This document shows, piece after piece, positions 8,791 to 16,774 of a stretch of 64,000 nt of DNA. The notes under the pieces were generated by a model. It saw nothing but the letters and a program-made list of their open reading frames with translations. It was not told the DNA's origin and did no database searches. This stretch comes from Orlajensenia leifsoniae (lineage in GTDB: Bacteria > Actinomycetota > Actinomycetes > Actinomycetales > Microbacteriaceae), in NCBI RefSeq assembly GCF_004570845.1, contig NZ_SPQZ01000005.1, forward strand, positions 124,001 through 188,000, read 5' to 3'. Position numbers and translations under genes: made by a program. Position 1 is the first letter of the stretch. Every line of letters starts with the position of its first letter.

Positions 8791-9624
8791 GTGCCGGCGA
8801 CGTTCGTAGTGGTTCCCCAGTGGCAGGGCTCGGTGTCAGCCCGAGCCATGAGACTCATCGACGGCGCGGAAGCGATCCGCGGCGACCTGCCGTCGTCCGC
8901 GACCCGCTCCGTCGAGGTTCCGACCGGCGCCGGTGAGGCGCTCGAGACCGGCATCTCGCGGTTCTCCTCCGTGCTGCGGGTGCGCGATCGCCTGCGCGAG
9001 ACGCTGGCCGAACTCGAGGGCCCCACCGTCGTGATCGGCGGCGACTGCGCTGTCTCGCTCGCCGCGGTCGAACGGGCTGCGGCATCCGGAGACGACCTCG
9101 CGGTCATCTGGTTCGACGCCCACCCCGACCTCAACACTCCGGAATCCAGCCCGTCGGGAGGGTTCGGCGGCATGGTGCTGCGCACCCTGCTCGGTGACGG
9201 CGCGGAGGAGCTCGTCCCGCCGGAGGGCTCACGCGTGCGCGCCGATCGCCTCGTGCTCGGCGGCGTGCGCGACGTCGACCTGGGCGAGGAGCTGTACATC
9301 GCCGGGAACGGCATCCGTTCGCTCACCGTCGACGAGTTGTCGACTCCGGATGCGCTCGTCGCGGCGCTGCTGGCGACCGGCGCGAGCCGCGTGTACGTGC
9401 ACATCGACCTCGACGTGCTCGACCCTGCCGCACTCAGCGGGCTCGACTACCCCGAGCCCTTCGGCCTCTCCGTCGAGACCCTGACCACGTTGATCGGCGC
9501 GGTGCGCGCGCAGGCGACGCTGGTGGGCGCGACGATCGCGGGATTCGCCCCGGCGACGCCGGCGGATGCCGCAGACGACCTCCCCGCGATCCTGCGGATC
9601 ATCGGGTCGCTCACCCGCGGCTGA
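8791..9624 (+). CDS. Arginase/agmatinase-family protein with an altered metal-binding motif
   Basis: The 277-residue product has the ureohydrolase fold signatures DAHPD (about residues 111-115) and HIDLDVLDP (about 205-213), which bind the two manganese ions in the family. The first metal motif, normally GGDH, reads GGDC here, replacing the His ligand with Cys. Activity on arginine, agmatine or another guanidino compound therefore cannot be assumed. The GTG at 8791 is chosen because TGAGGA stands immediately upstream (8783-8788); a further upstream in-frame start at 8713 has no such support. It stands alone between pcm and a flavin reductase. Confidence 0.8.
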   Translation: MPATFVVVPQWQGSVSARAMRLIDGAEAIRGDLPSSATRSVEVPTGAGEALETGISRFSSVLRVRDRLRETLAELEGPTVVIGGDCAVSLAAVERAAASGDDLAVIWFDAHPDLNTPESSPSGGFGGMVLRTLLGDGAEELVPPEGSRVRADRLVLGGVRDVDLGEELYIAGNGIRSLTVDELSTPDALVAALLATGASRVYVHIDLDVLDPAALSGLDYPEPFGLSVETLTTLIGAVRAQATLVGATIAGFAPATPADAADDLPAILRIIGSLTRG

Positions 9625-9652
9625 GCGCCCTGTCAAGCACTCCCGACCGCAC

Positions 9653-9658
9653 TAGGCT
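9653..9658 (+). promoter_or_regulatory. -10 box of a leaderless promoter
   Basis: TAGGCT lies six bases before the ATG of the disulfide reductase at 9665, with no Shine-Dalgarno sequence between. Confidence 0.5.
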
Positions 9659-9664
9659 GCCGAC

Positions 9665-11119
9665 ATGACGACGCGCGCGTACGACCTCATCATCATCGGA
9701 GCCGGGCCCGTGGGCGAGAACGTGGCCGATCGAGCGGCCTCCGGCGGCCTCTCGGTCGTGATCGTGGAGGCCGAACTCATCGGCGGCGAGTGCTCGTACT
9801 GGGCCTGCATCCCGTCGAAGGCGATCCTGCGGCCCGGCGCGGCCATCGCCGCGGCCAGGCGCGTGGGAGGAGCGGCCGAGGCCGTGTCGGGCTCGATCAA
9901 CGTGGCCGCCGTGCTGAAGCGCCGCGACTACTGGGTGAGCGACTGGGACGACAGCGGGCAGGTGGAGTGGCTGCAGGGCGTCGGCGTCGACCTGGTGCGC
10001 GGTCACGGCCGCATCACCGGTCCGCGGACCGTGTCGGTGACAGGCCCCGACGGATCGATCACGTCCCTAGTCGCCCACCACGCCGTCGTCGTGAGCACGG
10101 GCTCCGCGGCGCTGATACCCGACGTGCCCGGGCTCGCCGAGATCGAGCCGTGGACCAGCCGCGAGGCCACGGGCGTGCAGACCGTTCCGAAGCGCCTCGC
10201 GATCCTCGGGGGCGGCGTCGTCGCGGCCGAGATGGCCACGGCCTACGTGTCGTTCGGCACCGAGGTCACGCTGATCGCCCGGAGCGGGCTGCTGGGCGGC
10301 CTCGAGCCCTTCGCCGGCGAGGCCGTGCTGGCCGCGCTGCGCGAGGCCGGGGCATCCGTTCACCTCGGACGATCCATCGCCTCCGCGAGCCGCACCGACG
10401 CCGGCGAGGTGGAGTACACCCTCGACGACGGCACCGCACTGGTGGCCGACGAGCTCCTCGTCGCCACGGGGCGCACGCCGCGCAGTGAGGACCTCGGCCT
10501 CGAGACCGTCGGGCTGAAGCCGGGCAGCTGGCTCGACGTCGATGAGACCCTGCGCGTGCTCACCCATGGCAATCCGCAGCTCGAGGGCGGCTGGCTCTAC
10601 GCCGTCGGCGACATCAACCACCGCGTGCTCCTCACGCATCAGGGCAAGTACCAGGGCCGGGCCGCCGGAGACGTCATCGTCGCTCGGGCCAAGGGCCTCG
10701 CTCAGGACGGCGGTACGTGGGGTGTGCACGCCGCGACGGCCGACCACCGGGCCGTGCCGTCCGTGGTGTTCTCCGATCCCGAGGTGGCATCGGTCGGGCT
10801 CACGGCGGATGCCGCCGAGGAGGCGGGCCTGCGCGTGAAGGTGCTCGACTACGACCTCGGCGCCGTGTCGGGCTCCGGCCTGCACGCCGACGGCTACGCG
10901 GGCCAGGTGCGCGCCATCGTGGATCTCGACCGCGAGGTTCTGGTGGGCATGACCCTGGTCGGTGCCGACGTCGCGGAGATGCTGCACGCCGCCACCATCG
11001 CCATCGTCGGCGAGGTGCCGATAGCGCGGCTCTGGCACGCGGTCCCGGCCTTCCCCACCATGAGCGAGGTGTGGCTGCGCCTGCTCGAGGCCTACGGCCG
11101 CCCGACGGCCGAGGACTGA
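9665..11119 (+). CDS. FAD-dependent pyridine nucleotide-disulfide oxidoreductase
   Basis: The 484-residue flavoprotein belongs to the dihydrolipoamide dehydrogenase / mercuric reductase superfamily. The N-terminal FAD-binding GAGPVGEN motif is followed by the redox-active disulfide CSYWAC (about residues 44-49), a second NAD(P)-binding GGGVVAAEMA motif near residue 180, an FAD-contacting ATGRTP, and a dimerisation domain with the catalytic His-Glu pair in HAVPAFPTMSE. It is not next to lipoyl enzyme genes, so a general NAD(P)H:quinone or disulfide reductase role is more likely than lpd of the pyruvate complex. Substrate unknown. Confidence 0.88.
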   Translation: MTTRAYDLIIIGAGPVGENVADRAASGGLSVVIVEAELIGGECSYWACIPSKAILRPGAAIAAARRVGGAAEAVSGSINVAAVLKRRDYWVSDWDDSGQVEWLQGVGVDLVRGHGRITGPRTVSVTGPDGSITSLVAHHAVVVSTGSAALIPDVPGLAEIEPWTSREATGVQTVPKRLAILGGGVVAAEMATAYVSFGTEVTLIARSGLLGGLEPFAGEAVLAALREAGASVHLGRSIASASRTDAGEVEYTLDDGTALVADELLVATGRTPRSEDLGLETVGLKPGSWLDVDETLRVLTHGNPQLEGGWLYAVGDINHRVLLTHQGKYQGRAAGDVIVARAKGLAQDGGTWGVHAATADHRAVPSVVFSDPEVASVGLTADAAEEAGLRVKVLDYDLGAVSGSGLHADGYAGQVRAIVDLDREVLVGMTLVGADVAEMLHAATIAIVGEVPIARLWHAVPAFPTMSEVWLRLLEAYGRPTAED

Positions 11120-11139
11120 GGTCGGGCCCCAGCCGCGCC

Positions 11140-11145
11140 TAGGCT
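11140..11145 (+). promoter_or_regulatory. -10 box of a leaderless promoter
   Basis: TAGGCT lies six bases before the ATG at 11152, again with no Shine-Dalgarno sequence. Confidence 0.5.
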
Positions 11146-11151
11146 GAGGCC

Positions 11152-11511
11152 ATGAAGCGCATCCTCTTCGACTCCCGGTTCAGCCGCCTGGGCTACCTCT
11201 ACGGCACCACCGTCGGGTTCGCCTGGGGCTTCATCTGGAGCACGGGGCGCGTGGAGAAGCGCGAGGGGCTCTGGGTGTTCCGCGGTCTGCCGAACTGGGC
11301 CTATCGTCGGGGCGGCGTCTGCGTCGGCGGCTGCTATCTCACCGGACAGAACGTGACGGATGCCGTTCTCGAGCACGAGGCCGTGCACAAGCGGCAGTGG
11401 CAGCGTTACGGATTCCTCATGCCGGTGCTCTACCTGGTCGCCGGCCGCGACCCGCTGAAGAACCGCTTCGAGATCGAGGCTGGTCTCGAGAAGGGCGGCT
11501 ACCTGCGCTAG
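11152..11511 (+). CDS. Small conserved protein with an HExxH motif
   Basis: The 119-residue protein carries EHEAVHKRQWQRYG at about residues 75-88, an HExxH motif that in many proteins binds zinc. It also has a glycine/cysteine segment GGVCVGGC at about 57-64. A similar short protein is widespread in Microbacteriaceae and is sometimes labelled Fe-S oxidoreductase without clear evidence. A putative metal-binding role is inference. It follows the disulfide reductase with its own -10 box. Confidence 0.7.
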   Translation: MKRILFDSRFSRLGYLYGTTVGFAWGFIWSTGRVEKREGLWVFRGLPNWAYRRGGVCVGGCYLTGQNVTDAVLEHEAVHKRQWQRYGFLMPVLYLVAGRDPLKNRFEIEAGLEKGGYLR

Positions 11512-11520
11512 GTGAAGCCA

Positions 11521-11628
11521 CCGCTGGTCGAGTAGTGACCGAGCGCAGCGAGGACACGTATCGAGACCACCCTCACGAGTGATCTCGATACGCCGGCTCG
11601 CTCCGCTCGCGGGCTACTCGATCAGCGG
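11521..11628. repeat. Large composite palindromic intergenic element between convergent genes
   Basis: Three complementary blocks are nested around a 16-base centre: CCGCTGGTCGAGTAG (11521-11535) with CTACTCGATCAGCGG (11614-11628), GAGCGCAGCGAG (11541-11552) with CTCGCTCCGCTC (11597-11608, one mismatch), and CGTATCGAGA (11557-11566) with TCTCGATACG (11583-11592). This type of GAGTAG/GAGCGCAGCGAG/CGTATCGAG element is a familiar dispersed repeat of Microbacteriaceae. It lies between two convergent genes and may act as a two-way terminator. Confidence 0.75.
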
Positions 11629-11644
11629 AGGCTGCTGGAGCAGG

Positions 11645-12667
11645 TCAGCTCTTGGCGGCCGCTGCGCTCAGCGATGCCACGAGGTCGTCGAGGCCCCACG
11701 TGAGCGAGAGCGCCGTGGGCGGGGAGACCGCCGCGATGAACTCGGTTCCGACGACCTGGGCTGCGGCTCCCCGGCCGACGGCCGGCAGGGCCTTCGTCGT
11801 CGGCGTGGTGAGGAAGGCGTCAGCCTCCTCCTGGGTGTCGGAGTAGCTCAGGATGATGTCGCTGTCGAGCTTGTCGAGCTGCTCGTAGCTCAGCGTGTAG
11901 TAGAACGGGGCCTCACCGTTGTCGAGCTCGTCGACGGACGGCGCGTTCTTCAGGCCGAGGGCCGAGAGGAACTCGACGCGCGGGTCGGCCGACTTGTAGA
12001 CGTAGAACGTTCCGCCGACGTCCCACACGGCCGCGATCGTCTTGCCGTCGAGCTCGGGGTGGGCCTCGGCCTGGTCTGCCAGCGTCTTGTCGAGGTCGGC
12101 CAGCACGGCGTCGGCCTCGGTGGACTTGCCGAGGGCCTCGCCCACGGTCGAGATGACGTCACGCCAGGGGGTGGTCCAGGCGTCGCCGGTGTAGGCCACG
12201 ACGGGAGCGATGTCGCTCAGGGTGTCGTACTGCTCCTGCGTGACGCCGGAGTACGGCGCGAGGATGACGTCGGGCTCGGCCTCGATGATCTCCTCGTAGG
12301 GCACGGTCTCGCCGTCATCGGTGAGGAGCGTGGGCGTCTCGGCACCCAGCTCCTCGAGCTTCTTCGCGACCCACGGCAGAACGCCGTCGGCGTTGGCGCC
12401 ATAGCTCTGCTGCGCCATCGCGACGGGCACGACGCCGACGGCCAGCGCGGCCTCGGTGCTGCCCCAGCCCCACGTGGCGACGCGGGTGGGAGCCGCCTCG
12501 ATCTCGGCGGTGCCGAAGTTCGACTCGAAACTGACGGGGAAGGCATCGCTCGACGCTGCAGTGGTCTCGTCGGAGCCCGACGGGGAGGCGGCGCATCCGG
12601 AGAGGACGAGAGCTGTCGCTGCAGCTGCAGCGAGGGCCACGTGGCGGATGCGGGGTCTGAAGGGCAT
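11645..12667 (-). CDS. Iron-siderophore ABC transporter substrate-binding lipoprotein
   Basis: The 340-residue product has a lipoprotein signal (LVLSGC, lipidated Cys about residue 25) and a periplasmic-binding-protein-type fold of the FecB/FhuD class III family with the conserved segments VATWGWGSTEAALAVG and EPDVILAP. It would capture ferric siderophore on the cell surface and pass it to the permeases encoded just upstream. The ATG at 12667 has GGGAGA five bases before it. It has its own iron box (12696-12714) after the ATPase stop codon, so it can be expressed separately from the rest of the operon. Confidence 0.9.
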   Translation of the reverse strand: MPFRPRIRHVALAAAAATALVLSGCAASPSGSDETTAASSDAFPVSFESNFGTAEIEAAPTRVATWGWGSTEAALAVGVVPVAMAQQSYGANADGVLPWVAKKLEELGAETPTLLTDDGETVPYEEIIEAEPDVILAPYSGVTQEQYDTLSDIAPVVAYTGDAWTTPWRDVISTVGEALGKSTEADAVLADLDKTLADQAEAHPELDGKTIAAVWDVGGTFYVYKSADPRVEFLSALGLKNAPSVDELDNGEAPFYYTLSYEQLDKLDSDIILSYSDTQEEADAFLTTPTTKALPAVGRGAAAQVVGTEFIAAVSPPTALSLTWGLDDLVASLSAAAAKS

Positions 12668-12695
12668 GGAGGTCTCCCGGTAGAAAGTGGGGTGT

Positions 12696-12714
12696 TTAGG
12701 GTAGCCTACCCTAA
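12696..12714. promoter_or_regulatory. DtxR/IdeR iron box upstream of the siderophore-binding lipoprotein
   Basis: TTAGGGTAGCCTACCCTAA is a perfect 9-1-9 palindrome and closely matches the DtxR/IdeR operator consensus (TTAGGTTAGSCTAACCTAA). It lies 29 bases upstream of the lipoprotein start, right after the ATPase stop at 12716. Iron-loaded repressor bound here would block transcription. Confidence 0.88.
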
Positions 12715-12715
12715 T

Positions 12716-13579
12716 TCAATCGGCGCGATGGTGCCGACCTATGGGGATGACGAGGGGCGACCCGGCGACGGGATCCGTCGTCACGACGCAGTCGAGGTCG
12801 AACGCCGCCCGCACGATGTCCGCCGTGATGACCTCGGTCGGAGTTCCCTGCGCCACGATGCTGCCCGACGACATCACGACGAGGTGATCCGCGTACCGCG
12901 CTGCGAGGTTCAGGTCGTGCAGCACCATGACGACGGTGGCGCCGCGATCGCGGTTGAGATCGGTCAGCAGGTCGAGCAGTTCGAGCTGGTGGGTCGCGTC
13001 GAGGAAGGTCGTCGGCTCGTCGAGCAGCACGATGTCGCTGCGCTGGGCGAGCACCATGGCGATCCACACCCGCTGGCGCTGACCGCCGGAGAGCTCCTCC
13101 ACCCGGCGGTCGGCCAGCTCGAGGGTCGCCGTCGCTGCCAGTGACTCCGCCACGATGCGGTCGTCGTCGCTGGAGCGCGAGCGGAACCAGCCCTGGTGCG
13201 GATGCCGCCCTCGGGCGACCAGGTCCGACACGAGCACTCCGTCGGGGGCGACGGGCTGCTGCGGCAGCACAGACACCACCTTCGCGACGTCGCGCGGCGA
13301 GAGGCCGCCGAGGTCGCGGCCGTCGAGGGTGAAGGTGCCTGCGGTCGGACGCAGAAGACGCGCGAACCCGCGCAGCAGGGTGGACTTTCCGCAGGCGTTC
13401 GGACCGACGATGACCGTGATGGCGCCGTCGGGCAGCGCGAGGCTGAGACCGTCGACGATGGTGCGGTCGTCGTAGCCGAGCGAGACGGCCTCGGCCCGCA
13501 GGTCGTGGGCACGACGCTCCGGCGCCGATGCCGTTCGCCCGGGAACGTCGGGGTCGGGAGTCTGGGGTGCTGACGTCAT
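12716..13579 (-). CDS. Iron-siderophore ABC transporter ATP-binding protein
   Basis: The 287-residue ATPase has Walker A GPNACGKST (about residues 63-71), signature LSGGQRQRVWIA, Walker B DIVLLDEPT and the H-loop LHDLN, as in FepC/FecE proteins. It powers import of ferric siderophore through the two FecCD permeases. The ATG at 13579 overlaps the stop codon of the upstream permease by four bases, implying translational coupling. The open frame continues upstream of this ATG, but only inside the permease gene. Confidence 0.92.
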   Translation of the reverse strand: MTSAPQTPDPDVPGRTASAPERRAHDLRAEAVSLGYDDRTIVDGLSLALPDGAITVIVGPNACGKSTLLRGFARLLRPTAGTFTLDGRDLGGLSPRDVAKVVSVLPQQPVAPDGVLVSDLVARGRHPHQGWFRSRSSDDDRIVAESLAATATLELADRRVEELSGGQRQRVWIAMVLAQRSDIVLLDEPTTFLDATHQLELLDLLTDLNRDRGATVVMVLHDLNLAARYADHLVVMSSGSIVAQGTPTEVITADIVRAAFDLDCVVTTDPVAGSPLVIPIGRHHRAD

Positions 13580-14646
13580 CCGTCGGTTCCCTTCCGGTTG
13601 CCGGCTGCGATGAGCCAGAGCAGATAGGGGGCGCCGATGAGCCCCGTGATGATTCCGACGGGCACGCGCAGGCCGCCCGGGAGCAGGTGCTGGCCGATGA
13701 TGTCGGCGAACACCACCACGGCGGCACCGACGAGGGCGGACGCGACGAGAGCCGCTCCCCCGTTCCGCACCAGCGACCGGGCGATGGGCGCCGAGACGAG
13801 GGCGACGAACGCGACGGGTCCGGCGAGGGCCGTGCCGACGGCGACGAGGGCGACTCCGAGCACGATCATGGCCGCCCGGGAGCGGGTGCTGTCGACGCCG
13901 AGGGCCCGTGCGGTGTCGTCGTCGAGCTGGAGCACCGGCATCCGTCTCGACAGGGCGACCACGAGGGCGAGCAGCACGACCAGGCTCGCCGCGGCGGTAC
14001 CGACCTCGGGCCAGCTGGTGTCTCCGATGCCGCCGATCATCCAGACGAGGGCCTCCGATGCGCCGCGCACGTCTGCACGGGTGAGCAGGTAGCCGAGGGC
14101 TGCCTGCACCAGCGCCGCCAGCCCGACACCGATGAGCACGAACCTGTAGCCGACCAGTCCGCCGCGCCAGGCGAGCGCCCACATGAGGGCGGCGATGCCG
14201 AGGGCGCCGACGAAGGCCGCGATGCCGAGGGCAGCGCCGGTCTGCCCGAGCACGAGCAGGGTGAAGACCGCCGCGAGGCTCGCGCCCCCGGTGACGCCCA
14301 GGATGTCGGGGCTGGCCAGGGTGTTGCGCAGCGTGGTCTGGAAGAGCGCGCCGGCGAGCCCGAACGCGACGCCGGCGACCAGGGCCGTCGTCACCCTCGG
14401 CAGGCGCAGCCTGAACACGATGAGCTCCTGCACGCGGGTGCCCTGTCCGACCAGGGTGGCGACGATGTCGGCCGGGGAGAGTCCGGACGCTCCAAGCGAG
14501 AGGGCCGTGATGACGCCGAGAAGCACCACGGCCGCCAGCGCCACGCCGACGACGAGGGTGCGGCGGCGTCGCCGCATCCGCCCTCCGACGACCTGAGCGA
14601 TCCCCCGTTCGATGACTCCGGCGCCGACGCCGGTCACGGCGCTCAC
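13576..14646 (-). CDS. FecCD-family iron-siderophore ABC permease
   Basis: The 356-residue membrane protein has about nine to ten hydrophobic helices and FecCD signatures such as LRLPRVTTALVAGVAFGLAGALFQTTLRNTLASPDILGVTGGASL. It forms the transmembrane channel with the permease encoded just upstream. Its start overlaps that gene by four bases (14643-14646) and its stop overlaps the ATPase start. Confidence 0.92.
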   Translation of the reverse strand: MSAVTGVGAGVIERGIAQVVGGRMRRRRRTLVVGVALAAVVLLGVITALSLGASGLSPADIVATLVGQGTRVQELIVFRLRLPRVTTALVAGVAFGLAGALFQTTLRNTLASPDILGVTGGASLAAVFTLLVLGQTGAALGIAAFVGALGIAALMWALAWRGGLVGYRFVLIGVGLAALVQAALGYLLTRADVRGASEALVWMIGGIGDTSWPEVGTAAASLVVLLALVVALSRRMPVLQLDDDTARALGVDSTRSRAAMIVLGVALVAVGTALAGPVAFVALVSAPIARSLVRNGGAALVASALVGAAVVVFADIIGQHLLPGGLRVPVGIITGLIGAPYLLWLIAAGNRKGTDG

Positions 14647-15695
14647 ATGCCCGCCAGACGCGCACGGCGCACGATGGCGATGAGCATGGGCGCGCCGATG
14701 AAGGCGACGACGATGCCGACTTCGAGCTCGGCGGGTGCGACGAGCACGCGGCCGATCACGTCGGCCACGAGCAGCAGGATGGGGCCGAGGGTGAGGCAGT
14801 ACGCGAGGATCCAGCGGTAGTCGGGTCCGGTGATGCGCCTGGCCACGTGGGGGACGACGAGGCCGACGAGCGCGATGGGACCGGCGAGTGCCGTGGCCGT
14901 TCCGGCGAGCACGACGACGGCCAGCGCCGCGAGCACGTGGGTGACGGCCGGTCGCTCGCCGAGACCCCGGGCCACATCGTCGCCGAGGGCCAGCAGGTTG
15001 AGCCGGCGCCCCAGCAGCAGCGCGAGCACGAGGCCGACGACGAGGAACGGCCAGAGCGCCCCCGCGGTGGCCAGCTCCCGACCCGCGAGCGAGCCGACCG
15101 ACCAGAACCTGTACTGGTTCAGGGTGTCGAGATCCGAGATGAGCAGCAACGTGATGAGCGGGGTCGCCGTCGCCATCACGGCGGCACCCGTGAGCGCGAG
15201 CTTCACCGGGGTCGCGCCGTCGCGTCCGCTCGACCCGATGACGAACACGACGACCGCGGCGACGGCGGCCCCGACGAAGGCGAACCAGATGTAGCCGTCG
15301 GGGTTGGAGATGCCGAGGGCGGAGATGGCCACCACCACGGCGAGGGAGGCGCCGGCATTGATGCCGAGCAGCCCGGGGTCGGCTATCGGGTTGCGGGTCA
15401 CGCCCTGGATCACGGCGCCGACCAGGGCGAGCGCCGCTCCCGCCATGATGCCGATGACGGTGCGCGGAACCCGGAGCTCGCGGATCACGAGGTGATCGAC
15501 GTTGCCGGCGACGGGAGCGACCAGGGCGTTCCAGACATCCGTCAGCGAGACCGCCCTCGTGCCGATGGTGAGACTGGTGACCACGACGCCGATGAGGATG
15601 ACGACGGATGCAGAGAAGACGATCCAGCGCAGGGCTCGTCGTCGGCGCGCGCCGGTGAGGGCGGGAGCGGCCCCCGCGGCGATGGTGGTGGTCAC
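14643..15695 (-). CDS. FecCD-family iron-siderophore ABC permease
   Basis: The 350-residue permease shows the FecCD pattern ELRVPRTVIGIMAGAALALVGAVIQGVTRNPIADPGLLGINAGASL and a late GPIALVGLVVPHVAR segment that meets the ATPase. It is the first permease of the operon, starting one base after the interaction-protein stop codon, and overlaps the next permease by four bases. The two permeases probably form a heterodimer. Confidence 0.92.
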   Translation of the reverse strand: MTTTIAAGAAPALTGARRRRALRWIVFSASVVILIGVVVTSLTIGTRAVSLTDVWNALVAPVAGNVDHLVIRELRVPRTVIGIMAGAALALVGAVIQGVTRNPIADPGLLGINAGASLAVVVAISALGISNPDGYIWFAFVGAAVAAVVVFVIGSSGRDGATPVKLALTGAAVMATATPLITLLLISDLDTLNQYRFWSVGSLAGRELATAGALWPFLVVGLVLALLLGRRLNLLALGDDVARGLGERPAVTHVLAALAVVVLAGTATALAGPIALVGLVVPHVARRITGPDYRWILAYCLTLGPILLLVADVIGRVLVAPAELEVGIVVAFIGAPMLIAIVRRARLAGM

Positions 15696-15696
15696 G

Positions 15697-16632
15697 TCAG
15701 TCGAGTTCGGCGCGACCGAGACGCCAGTAGCCCATGAAGGCGACGGAGCGACGGTCGAGCCCGGCCTCGCTCACGAGGAAGCGACGCAGCGTCTTGATGA
15801 CCGATGCCTCGCCCGCGATCCAGGCGTAGAACTCACCATCGAGGCTGTGGCCCTCCGGCACGTCCCACAGCATCTCGCGGTCGACGTCGATGTCGTCGAG
15901 CGGCGTCGGGGCGTCATCGGGGTGGCCCTGCGCCGTGCGCACGGTCCAGTCGCGAACAGCGGGAATGAGGGCGCCGCCCTGCGGGATGCCGCCGCCGCGG
16001 GGGTGCCAGCGCACACTGACTCCCGCTGGAGCGACGACGCTCAGCGCGTCGGCCGGGGTCGGGATCTCGATGATCGCGCAGCCCTGCGCATCGGCCGGGA
16101 GGCTCTCGAGGATGGCGCAGATGGCCGGAGCCGCCGTCTCGTCGCCCGCGAGCAGCACTCTGCGCACGTCGCCGGGACGCCAGTCGATTCCGAGGGTCCG
16201 GCCGGGGCTGAGCTCGTCGGGGCCGACGATGAGCGATTCGTCTCCCACCTGCACCGACGCAGCCCAGGCCGATGCCGGACCGGTCTCGCCGTGCATCGCG
16301 AAGTCGACGTCGACCTCGCGCAGTTCGGGTCGCACTGCCCGCACCGTGTAGGTGCGGAAAGGGTTGCGGTGCTCCTCGGGCAGCTCGCGCCAGGCGCCGT
16401 ACCAGTCGGACTCGTGGGGGAAGTGCGCGAAACCGGACTCGGCGAGCGGCAGAACGATCTTCACCCGCTGGTCGAGGCCGGCAGTGCCGAAGTCGCCCAG
16501 GTCGTCGCCCGAGAAGGTCAGGCGCACGAAGTGCGGACTCAGTCGACGGATGCCACTCACGGTGACTGCGAAGGCGCGATACGCGGGTCGCGGTTCGACG
16601 ACCGCCTCGGCCTGGCTCTGTGAGGTAAGCAT
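15697..16632 (-). CDS. Siderophore-interacting FAD-binding reductase (SIP family)
   Basis: The 311-residue protein has the SIP-family FAD-binding motif RTYTVR (about residues 83-88), the NAD(P)-side GDETAAPAI segment and the C-terminal GYWRLGRAELD. Such enzymes reduce ferric siderophore in the cytoplasm to release iron. It is the first gene of the operon. The ATG at 16632 lies inside an iron box, and a -10-like TAAGAC lies seven bases before it, so the transcript is probably leaderless. Confidence 0.9.
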   Translation of the reverse strand: MLTSQSQAEAVVEPRPAYRAFAVTVSGIRRLSPHFVRLTFSGDDLGDFGTAGLDQRVKIVLPLAESGFAHFPHESDWYGAWRELPEEHRNPFRTYTVRAVRPELREVDVDFAMHGETGPASAWAASVQVGDESLIVGPDELSPGRTLGIDWRPGDVRRVLLAGDETAAPAICAILESLPADAQGCAIIEIPTPADALSVVAPAGVSVRWHPRGGGIPQGGALIPAVRDWTVRTAQGHPDDAPTPLDDIDVDREMLWDVPEGHSLDGEFYAWIAGEASVIKTLRRFLVSEAGLDRRSVAFMGYWRLGRAELD

Positions 16633-16639
16633 TACCTAA
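16621..16639. promoter_or_regulatory. DtxR/IdeR-type iron box covering the start codon of the SIP gene
   Basis: Read on the minus strand, TTAGGTAATGCTTACCTCA matches the DtxR/IdeR consensus at about 15 of 19 positions, with half-sites AGGTAA and TTACCT. It spans the ATG (16632-16630), which fits an operator lying over a leaderless transcription start. Confidence 0.75.
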
Positions 16640-16649
16640 GTCTTACACA

Positions 16650-16684
16650 CCCTCAGCACCGCTCGCTGAGCGGTGCACTGAGGG
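16650..16684 (-). terminator. Nested hairpin terminator downstream of the amidase gene
   Basis: CCCTCAG (16650-16656) pairs with CTGAGGG (16678-16684), enclosing CACCGCTC with GAGCGGTG around a GCT loop; two bases (CA) bulge. It lies between the amidase stop and the promoter of the siderophore operon on the same strand and would insulate that operon from read-through. Confidence 0.65.
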
Positions 16685-16774
16685 ACCGCGTGACGGCCCC
16701 GAAGCGGGCCGAGCGAAGGGATCACCCGAAATGCGCTTCGACCGGATTGCGTCCGGGCCTCTGCGGGCGGGATC

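Noticed and set aside
13580-14665. Upstream extension of the siderophore ABC ATPase frame
   Set aside because: It lies inside the FecCD permease gene in another frame and is Arg-rich; the ATPase starts at the coupled ATG.
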